Assembly: GCA_018402725.1 (NCBI GenBank)
Contig: JAGYII010000004.1
Span: 25,747 to 89,746, forward strand
From: Candidatus Izemoplasma sp.
GTDB taxonomy: Bacteria > Bacillota_I > Bacilli_A > Izemoplasmatales > Izemoplasmataceae
Direction: 5' to 3'
Length of the DNA: 64,000 nt
Positions 44,664-53,160 of this stretch are shown one piece after another. How positions within the stretch are numbered: position 1 is the stretch's first letter; every line of letters begins with the position of its first letter. The position numbers and the translations under genes are program-made. The notes below the pieces were generated by a model that ran no database searches, was not told the origin of the DNA, and worked only from the letters and a program-made list of their open reading frames with translations.

Positions 44664-44992
44664 GTCAACTAGATGTTGCTTTAAATATATTATCGGATTT
44701 AAAACTTGTGGACCAAATGGTCTATGAGGTTAAAGACACGCAACCGTATCATGACTACATCATCATTGCGACGGCCACCAATTCGCGACAACTTCAAGCC
44801 TGTTTAAAACGGTTTAAAGAACTCCATTCCGATGATCATGCCTTATTAATGGAAGGGTCCACTTCCTCAAGCTGGGTTCTAGTGGCTACGGGTGATGTGG
44901 TCGTTCATTTATTTACCAAAGAAGACCGTGACTATTATGATTTAGAAAAGATTTGGTTTGACCGTCCTCATTGGAGCGTCGAAGTCGCGTGA
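44660..44992 (+). CDS. rsfS: Ribosome silencing factor RsfS
   Basis: Binds L14 and blocks 30S-50S joining during starvation. 110 residues. Seen: DQMVYEVKDTQPYHDYIIIATATNSRQLQA and the C-terminal WVLVATGDVVVHLFTKEDRDYYDLEKIW, both diagnostic. Coupled to yqeK (ATGA) and to the methyltransferase (GTGA). Confidence 0.95.
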   Translation: MSQLDVALNILSDLKLVDQMVYEVKDTQPYHDYIIIATATNSRQLQACLKRFKELHSDDHALLMEGSTSSSWVLVATGDVVVHLFTKEDRDYYDLEKIWFDRPHWSVEVA

Positions 44993-45651
44993 ACCCCTAT
45001 GACTTTTTTTCACCCTTTTATCAAGCCCATTACGACCACGCTCTTAAAGACATCTTTTTAAATATCATCGCTGAACAATCCCCCATCACCTCCACGCTTG
45101 AAGTCGGATGTGGCCCAGGTTTTATGGCCTTAGCTTTAGCTGAAAAAGGGTATACGGTAACGGCGACGGATATCAGTGAAAATCTCCTTTTGAACGTCCA
45201 AGAAAACGCCCTAATAAAAGGCTTGAATATAATCACCAAAACATATGATATTCTGACAGAACCGAAAGAGACTTATGGCTTAGTCGTGATGGTTTTTGAT
45301 GTCTTAAATCATTTAGAGACCCTCGACCAATTTGCGACCGCCATCACGCATTTAATTGCCCTCACTAGACCCGGAGGGACATTGATTTTTGATGCCTTAA
45401 AACTAGACTATTTGAGAAATCTTATTGGTTATCAAGAAACGTTTACTTTAGGAGAAGAGACCTTAATTTGGTCGGTAAAAGAAGGGGCCAATCCAGACAG
45501 TGTTCGTCACCTCTTTCAAAAAGAGAACCGGATTCAAACCTTAAATCAACGGACCTTTACTGAAGCTACACTTCGTTCTTTAATTCCTCAAGATTTAGAT
45601 CTCATCACCGTAGAGCTTGAAGACCGGATGATTTATATTTTAAAAAAGTAA
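44989..45651 (+). CDS. Class I SAM-dependent methyltransferase (YqeM-like)
   Basis: 220 residues. Seen: SAM motif I LEVGCGPGFMALALAEKGY, acidic residue in ATDIS, and LVVMVFDVLNHL (motif IV region). Position after rsfS and before comEA matches YqeM of Bacillus, whose substrate is unknown. Start chosen at the GTG whose TGA overlaps the rsfS stop (GTGA); a TTG at 44971 is an alternative. Confidence 0.85.
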   Translation: MNPYDFFSPFYQAHYDHALKDIFLNIIAEQSPITSTLEVGCGPGFMALALAEKGYTVTATDISENLLLNVQENALIKGLNIITKTYDILTEPKETYGLVVMVFDVLNHLETLDQFATAITHLIALTRPGGTLIFDALKLDYLRNLIGYQETFTLGEETLIWSVKEGANPDSVRHLFQKENRIQTLNQRTFTEATLRSLIPQDLDLITVELEDRMIYILKK

Positions 45652-45668
45652 AAACTGTGAGTTGAGCG

Positions 45669-45698
45669 AATGTTCCTTATGAGAGGAGCATTTTTTTT
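45669..45698 (+). promoter_or_regulatory. Terminator-like hairpin carrying the comEA Shine-Dalgarno
   Basis: aatgttcc pairs with ggagcatt (one G-U), 8-nt loop, then eight Ts that run straight into the comEA ATG. The only SD for comEA (aggag) is in the loop/3' arm, so the same hairpin could both stop transcription and hide the ribosome site. Confidence 0.6.
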
Positions 45699-46235
45699 AT
45701 GAAAAAACAATGGCTAATAGGGGGAGCCTTTATCTTAGTATTAGGCTCTTACTTAGGGGTACGATTCTTGAATCCAGATTCGCCCCCTCCCCGTTTAGAA
45801 TTTTCTTCAATCGAACGTGAAACTCTTCAAGAAGAGACGATTTTTGTCGATATTCGGGGGGCTATTATGCGTCCTGGTGTTTACAAAGTGTTAGCCAGTG
45901 ACCGGGTTTTTCAGATTGTTCAAAGAGCCGGAGGGTTTCATCCGAAGGCCAATCAAAGCAGTATCAATCAAGCAGGATTTTTGTTTGATGGAGATGTGAT
46001 CGACGTTTTGTTCATTGGTCAAACCGAAGATTCAACCTCAACCCCAACCCGCATTTCTTTAAATAGAGCCGATCAAGCCACGCTTGAAACCTTACCCGGC
46101 ATTGGACCAAGCACCGCTCTTGCGATCATAAAATACCGGGAAAAGACCCCGTTTAAATCCATCGAAGACTTAATGAAAGTCCCGGGCATTGGGGAAAAGA
46201 CATATGAAAATCTTAAAGATCAAATTACCCCTTAA
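45699..46235 (+). CDS. comEA: Competence DNA receptor ComEA
   Basis: Membrane-anchored receptor that binds incoming double-stranded DNA. 178 residues: an N-terminal membrane anchor (about 5-22, WLIGGAFILVLGSYLGV), a SLBB-like domain (FVDIRGAIMRPGVYKV, about 50-105), and a C-terminal helix-hairpin-helix pair (LPGIGPSTALAIIKYRE and VPGIGEKTYENL). The order yqeM-comEA-comEC-holA-rpsT matches Bacillus except that comEB is missing. Confidence 0.95.
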   Translation: MKKQWLIGGAFILVLGSYLGVRFLNPDSPPPRLEFSSIERETLQEETIFVDIRGAIMRPGVYKVLASDRVFQIVQRAGGFHPKANQSSINQAGFLFDGDVIDVLFIGQTEDSTSTPTRISLNRADQATLETLPGIGPSTALAIIKYREKTPFKSIEDLMKVPGIGEKTYENLKDQITP

Positions 46236-48240
46236 AGGGAATCTACTATATTTAGCCCTAGGTCTATTGATTTTCAGTTTAATTAAAGACGCCTTTTTCA
46301 TGGTGCTTGTCGCTGGAATATATGCGGTGTTTCTATGGAAAATAGAACGCTCTTTGGTTTGGGGTGTTATTTTTATTAGTTTGATTTATGCCGCGTCATG
46401 GTCACTGAACTTGATTGAACCAAGTCTTCCTGAAGACGGCATTGTCTTAAACGTTCACCCCAGTGGAACCCGTGTTTTAATTCGTTCAAACGGAACCCGG
46501 TACTGGGCTTATGTGGATGAAGTTTATGACGTCGGGGATGTTTTAAGTTTTAAAGCGACTCCAACGAATTTCAAGACCCCTGATCTCCTAGGCGCTTTTG
46601 ATTACCCCTCCTATTTAAAAGCCCGGGGTATCAGGGGGTCTTTTTTTACCGATGAAGTCATCCTGATCAACCATCGTTTCACGCTCCATCAAATCCCGGC
46701 TAGAGTGGAGACGTATATTGAACAGCGCTTTACGTTCATGCGGCCTTATTTAAAAGCTTTTATCCTAGCTGACCGAAGTGAATTTGAAGGCCCCTTCACT
46801 GACGCCGTCAACGCCTTAGGGGTCTCCCATATCTTTGCAATATCAGGCCTTCACATAACCTTTGTGGCAATGGGACTGGATGCCGCCTTTAAAAAAGTAA
46901 TCGCCCCTAACCCTAGACGATATGGTATTTTAATATTCTTAGGATTTTACGGACTCTTAACCGGCTTTACACCCTCTTTTATTCGGGCGAGTTTTTTATT
47001 TGGGTTTATTTCCTTTCAATCATCTAAAAAAGAGGGCTACACGCCTCTGGATGGGCTTTCTTTAATCTTTATTTTGATGATGATATTTAGACCTTTTTCA
47101 CTTTCTGACCCGGGCTTTGTTTTGAGTTATTTAGTGACTTTTGGCCTCTTAGGGATGGTCCCTTATTTAAAAGGATCCCTAGGCTTGTTTAAAGTTTCTT
47201 TGATTGCGTTTGCGATGACCTTACCCATTATCACAGGGTTACATGGAAGTGTAAATCTATCTAGTCTGTTCTTTAATTCCTTGTACGTTATCGCCCTTAC
47301 TTTTTTGATTTTGCCGGGCTCATACATCGTCTTTGTGTTTCCTTTTTTAGAACCCTTATTCAGTGGGGTCATTCCCTTGTTTGAAGCGGTCACGTTCTTT
47401 TTTTATGAGACGTTATATTTTCCAGTCACGATTCCTTTTTTATATGGTTTTTTCAACGTGATTTATTACATGATACTAGGAGGATTAATGGCAAAGCCTC
47501 ATTTACTAAAACCCTATCTTTTTATGGGTTTATTTCTAGGAATGTTATTGCTTATAAGGCCTTTAAACCCTTTCCAACAAATCACCCTTTTAGATGTCGA
47601 TGGAGACGCCCTCATTTTTGAAGACAAGTTTCAGCGTTGTGTGGGCTTGATTGATGGAGGGAGTGAACATACAGCGTCTGACTTTATTCGGCATTTGAAG
47701 TTGAGTGGATACCGGCATTTTGATTGGGTCATTGTCACCCATGATCATGCTGATCATACAGGAGGGATAAAAGCGCTCCTTAACGATCCTTATTTTACGG
47801 TCGATCAAATTAGAACTGAAGCCCAGGCAACAGAGACTTTAAAGGTCGTACCGTGTGGTCATCTTCAACTCATCTTTTACCCCTGGATGCCTTTTCCCCA
47901 AACCAATAATCGCTCTTTAATTACGGGTCTTTTCATGGATGGGTTTTCACTTCTATCCACCGGTGATATCGAAGCCGAGGCGGAAGCGATTTTTCTTGAT
48001 TATAATTCTTTTGAATATACCGCTTTAGTTTTACCTCATCACGGATCGAATACCTCATCCTCTGAGGCCTTCATCGATCAAGTGAATCCGCAAATGGCTT
48101 ATGCGAATCTCCCCCACCGTAATGTCCATGAATTTCCTCACACCGCTGTCATCATCAGGCTTGAAGAGCGAAATATCCCTTATTTCACGACCGATCAAAA
48201 AGGGACGATAAAGATTCGAAATTCAACATTTAAGCCGTAA
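46204..48240 (+). CDS. comEC: DNA uptake channel ComEC/Rec2
   Basis: Polytopic membrane protein that carries single-stranded DNA into the cytosol. 678 residues. Seen: hydrophobic N-terminal part, the ComEC OB-like domain, the competence motif ISGLHITFVAMG (about 218), and a C-terminal metallo-beta-lactamase domain with THDHADHTGG (about 511) and LPHHGSN. Start chosen at the ATG behind ggggaaaag, overlapping comEA by 32 bp. With recA and comEA nearby, natural transformation is plausible, though no pilin genes are in the window. Confidence 0.95.
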   Translation: MKILKIKLPLKGNLLYLALGLLIFSLIKDAFFMVLVAGIYAVFLWKIERSLVWGVIFISLIYAASWSLNLIEPSLPEDGIVLNVHPSGTRVLIRSNGTRYWAYVDEVYDVGDVLSFKATPTNFKTPDLLGAFDYPSYLKARGIRGSFFTDEVILINHRFTLHQIPARVETYIEQRFTFMRPYLKAFILADRSEFEGPFTDAVNALGVSHIFAISGLHITFVAMGLDAAFKKVIAPNPRRYGILIFLGFYGLLTGFTPSFIRASFLFGFISFQSSKKEGYTPLDGLSLIFILMMIFRPFSLSDPGFVLSYLVTFGLLGMVPYLKGSLGLFKVSLIAFAMTLPIITGLHGSVNLSSLFFNSLYVIALTFLILPGSYIVFVFPFLEPLFSGVIPLFEAVTFFFYETLYFPVTIPFLYGFFNVIYYMILGGLMAKPHLLKPYLFMGLFLGMLLLIRPLNPFQQITLLDVDGDALIFEDKFQRCVGLIDGGSEHTASDFIRHLKLSGYRHFDWVIVTHDHADHTGGIKALLNDPYFTVDQIRTEAQATETLKVVPCGHLQLIFYPWMPFPQTNNRSLITGLFMDGFSLLSTGDIEAEAEAIFLDYNSFEYTALVLPHHGSNTSSSEAFIDQVNPQMAYANLPHRNVHEFPHTAVIIRLEERNIPYFTTDQKGTIKIRNSTFKP

Positions 48241-48257
48241 GAAGACCCCTGCATTCA

Positions 48258-48266
48258 TGCTATAAT
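48258..48266 (+). promoter_or_regulatory. Extended -10 promoter of holA
   Basis: TGC-TATAAT; predicted start about 48273, leader about 14 nt including the SD aaggag. Confidence 0.65.
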
Positions 48267-48286
48267 TTAGATATTAAGGAGTAAGC

Positions 48287-49243
48287 ATGCCGTTAATTAT
48301 TATTGTCGGGGAAGACCGGTTTAGTGTAAAAAATAAAGCCCAACAACTCATCAATGAAGCAAAAATTGATGATTTTTCTACGGCGCTTTATGATGTGTCT
48401 GAAACGCCCCTAGACGAAGCCTTAAATGACGCCCTTACAATTCCTTTTATGGCGGATCAAAAAGCCGTAATCATTCGCCACGCCCATTTCTTTTCAGATC
48501 CTAAAGAAGCAGCGATATATAAAGACTCGGAACACTTCAAACAATTAGCCACCGTCAATTTAGACCATGTTTATCTCATTTTTTTAGTCGAAGGAAAGAA
48601 AATTCTAGATAAACCTGCATTGTTAAAAGCCGTGGGGGATGTCGCTGAAGTGATCAGGTTAGAGCCTAAAAAACCTGAAGATTTAAAAGCCTGGATTGAT
48701 CGTCAACTTGCTAAAGCTGAATTAAGATTAGCGGGACCTTTAAAAGAGGTGCTTTATGAGCGAATGACGCATGACCCTGAAGTAGCCTATCAAGAAATGA
48801 AAAAACTTTTGCTTTACACGTATGAAACAAGAACCATTGATTTAGAAACACTTGAACAATTGATTACCCCTGTTTTGGATGAAGATGTCTTTAAAATCAT
48901 TAACCAAATGCTCGAAGGAAAAAAAGAAAAAGCCTTCAAAACCATCGAAGACTTGTTAAGTGCTAAGACGGATGCCTTAGGTATTTTGACGGCGATGATT
49001 CATAAATTTAGAGAGTTAGCATTGACTCAAGCCTTCTTAAAAGAAAAGACCAGTAAAGACGATTTGGCAAGTACGTTAAAAGTATCTCCAGGTCGCGCTT
49101 ACTATATGATTAAAAATGCCCAGATGGTTCCTGCGTCCCAAGTCCAACAAGAACTCGAACGCCTCTCAGAATATGACCAAGCCATTAAGACGGGCCAAAT
49201 GGATAAAAATCTCGCCTTAGAACTTTTTGTTTTAGGACATTAA
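48287..49243 (+). CDS. holA: DNA polymerase III delta subunit
   Basis: Clamp-loader subunit that opens the beta ring. 318 residues. Seen: an N-terminal AAA-like domain (IIIVGEDRFSVKNKAQQLI, IRHAHFF), LDHVYLIFLVEGKKILD, and a C-terminal helical collar (LALTQAFLKEKTSK ... LEL). Location before rpsT matches the Bacillus yqeN-rpsT arrangement. Convergent with rpsT. Confidence 0.9.
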   Translation: MPLIIIVGEDRFSVKNKAQQLINEAKIDDFSTALYDVSETPLDEALNDALTIPFMADQKAVIIRHAHFFSDPKEAAIYKDSEHFKQLATVNLDHVYLIFLVEGKKILDKPALLKAVGDVAEVIRLEPKKPEDLKAWIDRQLAKAELRLAGPLKEVLYERMTHDPEVAYQEMKKLLLYTYETRTIDLETLEQLITPVLDEDVFKIINQMLEGKKEKAFKTIEDLLSAKTDALGILTAMIHKFRELALTQAFLKEKTSKDDLASTLKVSPGRAYYMIKNAQMVPASQVQQELERLSEYDQAIKTGQMDKNLALELFVLGH

Positions 49244-49277
49244 AAAAGTCCTCAAGGATTAAGCTTCTTGAGGACTT
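49244..49277. terminator. Terminator between holA and rpsT
   Basis: Stem aaaagtcctcaag/cttgaggactttc with a 10-nt loop that holds the rpsT stop codon. The minus-strand T run is good; the plus-strand tail is interrupted, so it mainly serves rpsT. Confidence 0.85.
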
Positions 49278-49654
49278 TCTTCTTTTTCAACTTCAGGGGT
49301 TTCTTCGGTGGACTCAACGACTTCCGCTTCTACGGCTGCTTTCGCTTTTGCTTTCGCTTTAGGCTTGGATTTTGAGACGACTTCTTTACCCGCGGCTAAA
49401 TCATTGACTAAACCTTGAAGATAACTCTTTTGACGAGCGACATTGTTTTTATGTAAAATCCCTTTCGCGAGGGCTTTATCGAGTTTCTTAAACGCGAGGC
49501 TGATTTCACTGACGGCCACATCTTTATTTCCTGCATCAACAGCCACTTCAACCCGCTTGATGGCAGTCTTAAGACTGGACTTAAACATTGCATTGGCGGC
49601 CCGACGTTTAGCATCTTGACCAATTCGTTTTTTCTGTTGTTTGATATTTGCCAC
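49259..49654 (-). CDS. rpsT: 30S ribosomal protein S20 with C-terminal extension
   Basis: Small-subunit protein. The first ~88 residues are a normal S20 (MANIKQQKKRIGQDAKRRA ... KNNVARQKSYLQ). They are followed by about 43 extra residues: a Lys/Ala repeat (KPKAKAKAKAA) and then a Glu-rich tail. Total 131 against the usual 85-88. GTG start behind ggagga. It has its own promoter and its stop codon lies in the terminator loop. Confidence 0.94.
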   Translation of the reverse strand: MANIKQQKKRIGQDAKRRAANAMFKSSLKTAIKRVEVAVDAGNKDVAVSEISLAFKKLDKALAKGILHKNNVARQKSYLQGLVNDLAAGKEVVSKSKPKAKAKAKAAVEAEVVESTEETPEVEKEESPQEA

Positions 49655-49681
49655 AATATCCTCCTTATTGATTGCAAAAGC

Positions 49682-49710
49682 ATTGTATCAAAGAAGCCCC
49701 TATAAAGCAA
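49682..49710 (-). promoter_or_regulatory. Promoter of rpsT
   Basis: Minus strand TTGCTT (49710-49705), 17-nt spacer, TGA-extended TACAAT (49687-49682). Confidence 0.75.
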
Positions 49711-49747
49711 CCCAAATATTTACTTTAAAGAGTTTGAAAGATTTTGG

Positions 49748-49753
49748 TATAAT
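49748..49753 (+). promoter_or_regulatory. -10 promoter element of cvfB
   Basis: TATAAT; predicted start about 49760, giving a leader of about 12 nt that holds the SD gaggtgg. Confidence 0.6.
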
Positions 49754-49771
49754 ACCCTTTGAGGTGGAATC

Positions 49772-50632
49772 ATGCCCGGTTTAAAAATCGCACAAATGAA
49801 TACCATGACAGTGGTTTCTTCGAATCAAGAAGGTTACGCTTTAGAAAACGAAGAAGGCGCTATTTTCTTACCTAAAGAAGAAGCAACACGTCCGCTCGCG
49901 TCCAATGATACAGTGGATGTTTTTTTATACTTTGACCAATCTAAAAATGTGACGGCCACAATGTCCAAACCATTCATCACCGCGTACGAACCCGCGTTTG
50001 TTGATGTGGTTGATCAAAAACATGGACTTGGTGTTTTTGTCCATATCGGACTGAAAAAAGACATGCTTCTTTCCAAAGATGATTTACCGCACTTAAAAGA
50101 AGAGTGGCCGCAAAAAGGCGACCGAGTCTTTTGCCAACTCAAAGCCGGCCGGAATCAAATGGTCGCAAAAATCCCAAGCCGTTTTCAACTCTTAAAACGA
50201 CTCCAACCCGAAAAAGAATATGGGGTGGGTGATGAGGTTGAGGCGTATGTGTTCCATTTAGGTCCTGAAGGCGTCGTTTTATTTACTGAAGCTGGCCATG
50301 AGCTTTATGTTTACTACAAACATACTCGGAAAAACTACCGGATTGGTGAAAAAGTCCATGCGAAAATTTCGTTTGTGACGAGTCGTGTTAAATATAACGC
50401 CACCTTGACTGAACAAAAAGAATTGTCGTTAGAAAAAGATGCTCAAAAAATCTATGATTATCTACTTGGGCATCCTGTTATGCCGTTTGGTGATAAGACC
50501 GATCCTGAAGAAATTTTCCAGACGTTTCATATGTCTAAAGCCGCTTTCAAACGAGCATTAGGCACTCTTTATAAAGAAAAACGAATCAAAATATTTCCCA
50601 CTGAAACCCACTTGATAAACAAGGAGAACTAA
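49772..50632 (+). CDS. cvfB: CvfB-family S1-like RNA-binding protein
   Basis: 286 residues with two or three S1-type OB repeats (about 10-210; VDVVDQKHGLGVFVHIGLKKDMLL is the best) and a C-terminal winged helix (about 215-280; HMSKAAFKRALGTLYKEKRIKI). In Staphylococcus CvfB affects virulence and RNA stability; the role here is unknown. yebC begins 1 bp after its stop. Confidence 0.88.
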   Translation: MPGLKIAQMNTMTVVSSNQEGYALENEEGAIFLPKEEATRPLASNDTVDVFLYFDQSKNVTATMSKPFITAYEPAFVDVVDQKHGLGVFVHIGLKKDMLLSKDDLPHLKEEWPQKGDRVFCQLKAGRNQMVAKIPSRFQLLKRLQPEKEYGVGDEVEAYVFHLGPEGVVLFTEAGHELYVYYKHTRKNYRIGEKVHAKISFVTSRVKYNATLTEQKELSLEKDAQKIYDYLLGHPVMPFGDKTDPEEIFQTFHMSKAAFKRALGTLYKEKRIKIFPTETHLINKEN

Positions 50633-50633
50633 C

Positions 50634-51356
50634 ATGGGCCGTAAATTTGAAGTCCGTAAGGCCGCGATGGCTAAAACGAATTTACAAAAAACTAAACTAT
50701 ATTCACGTTATGGGAAAGAAATATACATGGCTGCTAAGCAAGGTGGCCCCTCCCCAGATGCTAACATGACGTTAAAGCGGATCATCGAAAAAGCCAAATC
50801 CGAGCAAGTTCCGTCTGACATCATTAAACGTAACATTGATAAAGCGTCTTCCAGTGTGGGGGAAGACTATCATTCCATTCGCTATGAAGGCTTTGGACCT
50901 GGAGGGTCTACGGTGTTAGTCGATGCGATGACGGATAATGTCAACCGGACGGTCTCAGAAGTGCGTAATTGTTTTACGAAAAGTGCCGGAAAACTTGGAG
51001 TCACCGGATCTGTTGAGCATGGATACGAACATTTAAGTCATGTCGTGGTTGAAGGCAAAACGCCCGATGAAATCCTAGAACTTTTGCTTGAGAAAGACGT
51101 TGATATCATCGATATCGAACTTGAGGAAAATGCCACCTTGATTACCGCTAAAGGCTATGACTTAGAAGCTTTGGTGGAAGCGGTGAGTTCTGATGAAAGC
51201 TTATCGATCACGCTTCAAGAAAGTGGTTGGTTTGCCCTCGATGAGATTACTTTAGACGAAGCGTCCAACCCGATGTTTCAAAAACTCCTTGGGATGTTAG
51301 ACAGTGTGGATGATGTTTCAGATGTCTATCACAATGTAGCTGAGGATAAGGCGTGA
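50634..51356 (+). CDS. YebC/PmpR (TACO1) family protein
   Basis: 240 residues. Seen: MGRKFEVRKAAMAKTNLQKTKLYSRYGKEIYMAAKQGG at the start (the RR-x-KA-like DNA/RNA-binding segment), NIDKASS, and YEGFGPGG-TV-VDAMTDN-NRT. Members act as transcription regulators or, as shown for some bacteria, help ribosomes through proline stretches; which applies here is not clear. Coupled to the MFS gene by GTGA. Confidence 0.92.
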   Translation: MGRKFEVRKAAMAKTNLQKTKLYSRYGKEIYMAAKQGGPSPDANMTLKRIIEKAKSEQVPSDIIKRNIDKASSSVGEDYHSIRYEGFGPGGSTVLVDAMTDNVNRTVSEVRNCFTKSAGKLGVTGSVEHGYEHLSHVVVEGKTPDEILELLLEKDVDIIDIELEENATLITAKGYDLEALVEAVSSDESLSITLQESGWFALDEITLDEASNPMFQKLLGMLDSVDDVSDVYHNVAEDKA

Positions 51357-52540
51357 AAAAAGGTGTTTATATTTTATACATCTTTTATTTTGTCCAAGGG
51401 CTGATTCATAATCTTGGTCACCCCCTAACGCCCACTTTTGTGAATGTGTTGGGGCTAAACCCAAGAATGTTTGGGTTCTTTTTTTCATTCATGTCATTAG
51501 GAATTGTCGTGGGGAGTCCCCTTTGGGGCATCTTAGGCGATCGGTATGATAAAAAACCTTTGATCGTGACGGGGCTCTTGATCTACAGTATCGGCCAGGT
51601 CGGTTTTGCGACCTTTGAAAATCCCTATATCATGACCTTTTTTCGATTTGTGTCAGGCCTTGGGGTCAGTGCCCCAGCAACGCTTATTTTAGCGATTGCG
51701 ATTGGCATCACTTCAGGTCCACAACGAGTCAAAGTATTATCCATTACCGCAGCCATGATGGCCTTAGGAGCGACTTTTGGATATCAAATTGGGGGCCAGC
51801 TAGGTCGATTTTTTATTGGTGAAATTTTTTATCTTCAAGCCGTCTTAAATACTTTTTATGCGTTGAGTATTCTTTTATTTTTAAATGTACCGAAGATTTT
51901 GAAAAATGGTCATTCGATGAGTTTTAAAAACCAAGTTAAAACGGCTTTTAAATTGCCTAAACCCCTATTAATGTTTTTGATTGGGTTATCACTTGCGACC
52001 ATTGCGGCGACAAACATTAGTAAATATCTAGACGTTTACGTCATTGATGCTGGGTACACAACATCCCAGCTTGGAAACTTTGTTTTTGTGACAGGCATCG
52101 TTGGACTTTTAACCAATTTTTTATTGGTCCCCTATCTCACCCGATTTAATCAAAACATTAGAATTATGCGCTACTTACAACTTCTCAGTGCTTTGGTCAT
52201 CGTTGTGACCTTTCAGTTCGCCGCTCTAAGAGTTGCGCTTTATACCATCTTCATGCTTTATGTGGTGATGAAGTCTACCTTTGAACCCCTTGAAAAACAT
52301 CACATAAGTTTAAACGCTGATGATACAACGTATGCGAGTTTAATGGGAGTTCGGCAAATGTTTTTCTCGATTGGGATGGTTTTGGGGCCTTTACTCAGTG
52401 GTTTCATTTATGAATATAATCCCCTTTTTGTCTTTTATTTTTCAGCCCTTATGTTTGTCTTAGCGTTCCTTTTAATTACCGCCTCAGCAAAGTCATCAAA
52501 AGCCCTTTTAAAAGAAGAAATTAGCATCCAAACCGGATAA
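51353..52540 (+). CDS. Major facilitator superfamily transporter
   Basis: 395 residues with about 12 hydrophobic segments. The loop between helices 2 and 3 reads WGILGDRYDKKPLI, the MFS signature. The sequence resembles multidrug-type exporters but the substrate cannot be inferred. The GTG start overlaps the yebC stop. The neighbours (yebC, pgsA) give no clue to the cargo. Confidence 0.85.
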   Translation: MKKGVYILYIFYFVQGLIHNLGHPLTPTFVNVLGLNPRMFGFFFSFMSLGIVVGSPLWGILGDRYDKKPLIVTGLLIYSIGQVGFATFENPYIMTFFRFVSGLGVSAPATLILAIAIGITSGPQRVKVLSITAAMMALGATFGYQIGGQLGRFFIGEIFYLQAVLNTFYALSILLFLNVPKILKNGHSMSFKNQVKTAFKLPKPLLMFLIGLSLATIAATNISKYLDVYVIDAGYTTSQLGNFVFVTGIVGLLTNFLLVPYLTRFNQNIRIMRYLQLLSALVIVVTFQFAALRVALYTIFMLYVVMKSTFEPLEKHHISLNADDTTYASLMGVRQMFFSIGMVLGPLLSGFIYEYNPLFVFYFSALMFVLAFLLITASAKSSKALLKEEISIQTG

Positions 52541-52556
52541 CAAAATCGGTCAATTA

Positions 52557-52565
52557 TGGTACACT
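52557..52565 (+). promoter_or_regulatory. Extended -10 promoter of pgsA
   Basis: TGG-TACACT; predicted start about 52572, leader about 12 nt. Confidence 0.5.
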
Positions 52566-52583
52566 AATGTCAGGAGAAAAGTT

Positions 52584-53120
52584 ATGAATATACCCAATAA
52601 ATTAACGATTGCTAGAATCTTTTTACTTCCCCTATTAATTACGATTTTTTACTTAAATCCTGAAGCAGGGGTTTTAAACGTTTGGACGTATGCTTTTGTA
52701 GGAGTCTTTATGATCGCGTCCATGACGGACTTTTTTGATGGCTTCATTGCCCGTAGAACGGATACAGTGACCACCTTTGGGAAATTCTTAGATCCCCTTG
52801 CTGATAAAATGTTAGTGCTTTTAGGATTATTGATTTTACAAGATTTAGGCATCATTCCGATGTGGTCTGTTTTCTTAATTATTGCCCGCGAATTCTTAGT
52901 GACCGGAGTTCGGTTGGTCGCTGTAAATGTGGGTCAAGTAATCTCCGCATCTAATTTAGGTAAAGCTAAAACAGCCGTGACTCTATTAGCGATGACGGCG
53001 TTATTTTTAACCTTTGAAACCTCAGGATTGATTCTTTATTACATCGCTTTAGTTCTGACCGTTGTTTCTGGGATTGAATATATGTATGTCAACCGCGCTG
53101 TGATTGTCAACCAAAAGTAA
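52584..53120 (+). CDS. pgsA: CDP-diacylglycerol-glycerol-3-phosphate phosphatidyltransferase
   Basis: Makes phosphatidylglycerophosphate, the precursor of phosphatidylglycerol. 178 residues with four to six membrane segments. Seen: N-terminal NIPNKLTIARI and the CDP-alcohol transferase motif D-x2-DG-x2-AR-x8-G-x3-D-x3-D (DFFDGFIARRTDTVTTFGKF through LDPLADK). Next to recA, as in Bacillota (pgsA-cinA-recA), but cinA is missing. Confidence 0.95.
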   Translation: MNIPNKLTIARIFLLPLLITIFYLNPEAGVLNVWTYAFVGVFMIASMTDFFDGFIARRTDTVTTFGKFLDPLADKMLVLLGLLILQDLGIIPMWSVFLIIAREFLVTGVRLVAVNVGQVISASNLGKAKTAVTLLAMTALFLTFETSGLILYYIALVLTVVSGIEYMYVNRAVIVNQK

Positions 53121-53160
53121 TTCGTTCCATTACCCGGTATGTTATAGATAGGAGGTATTT

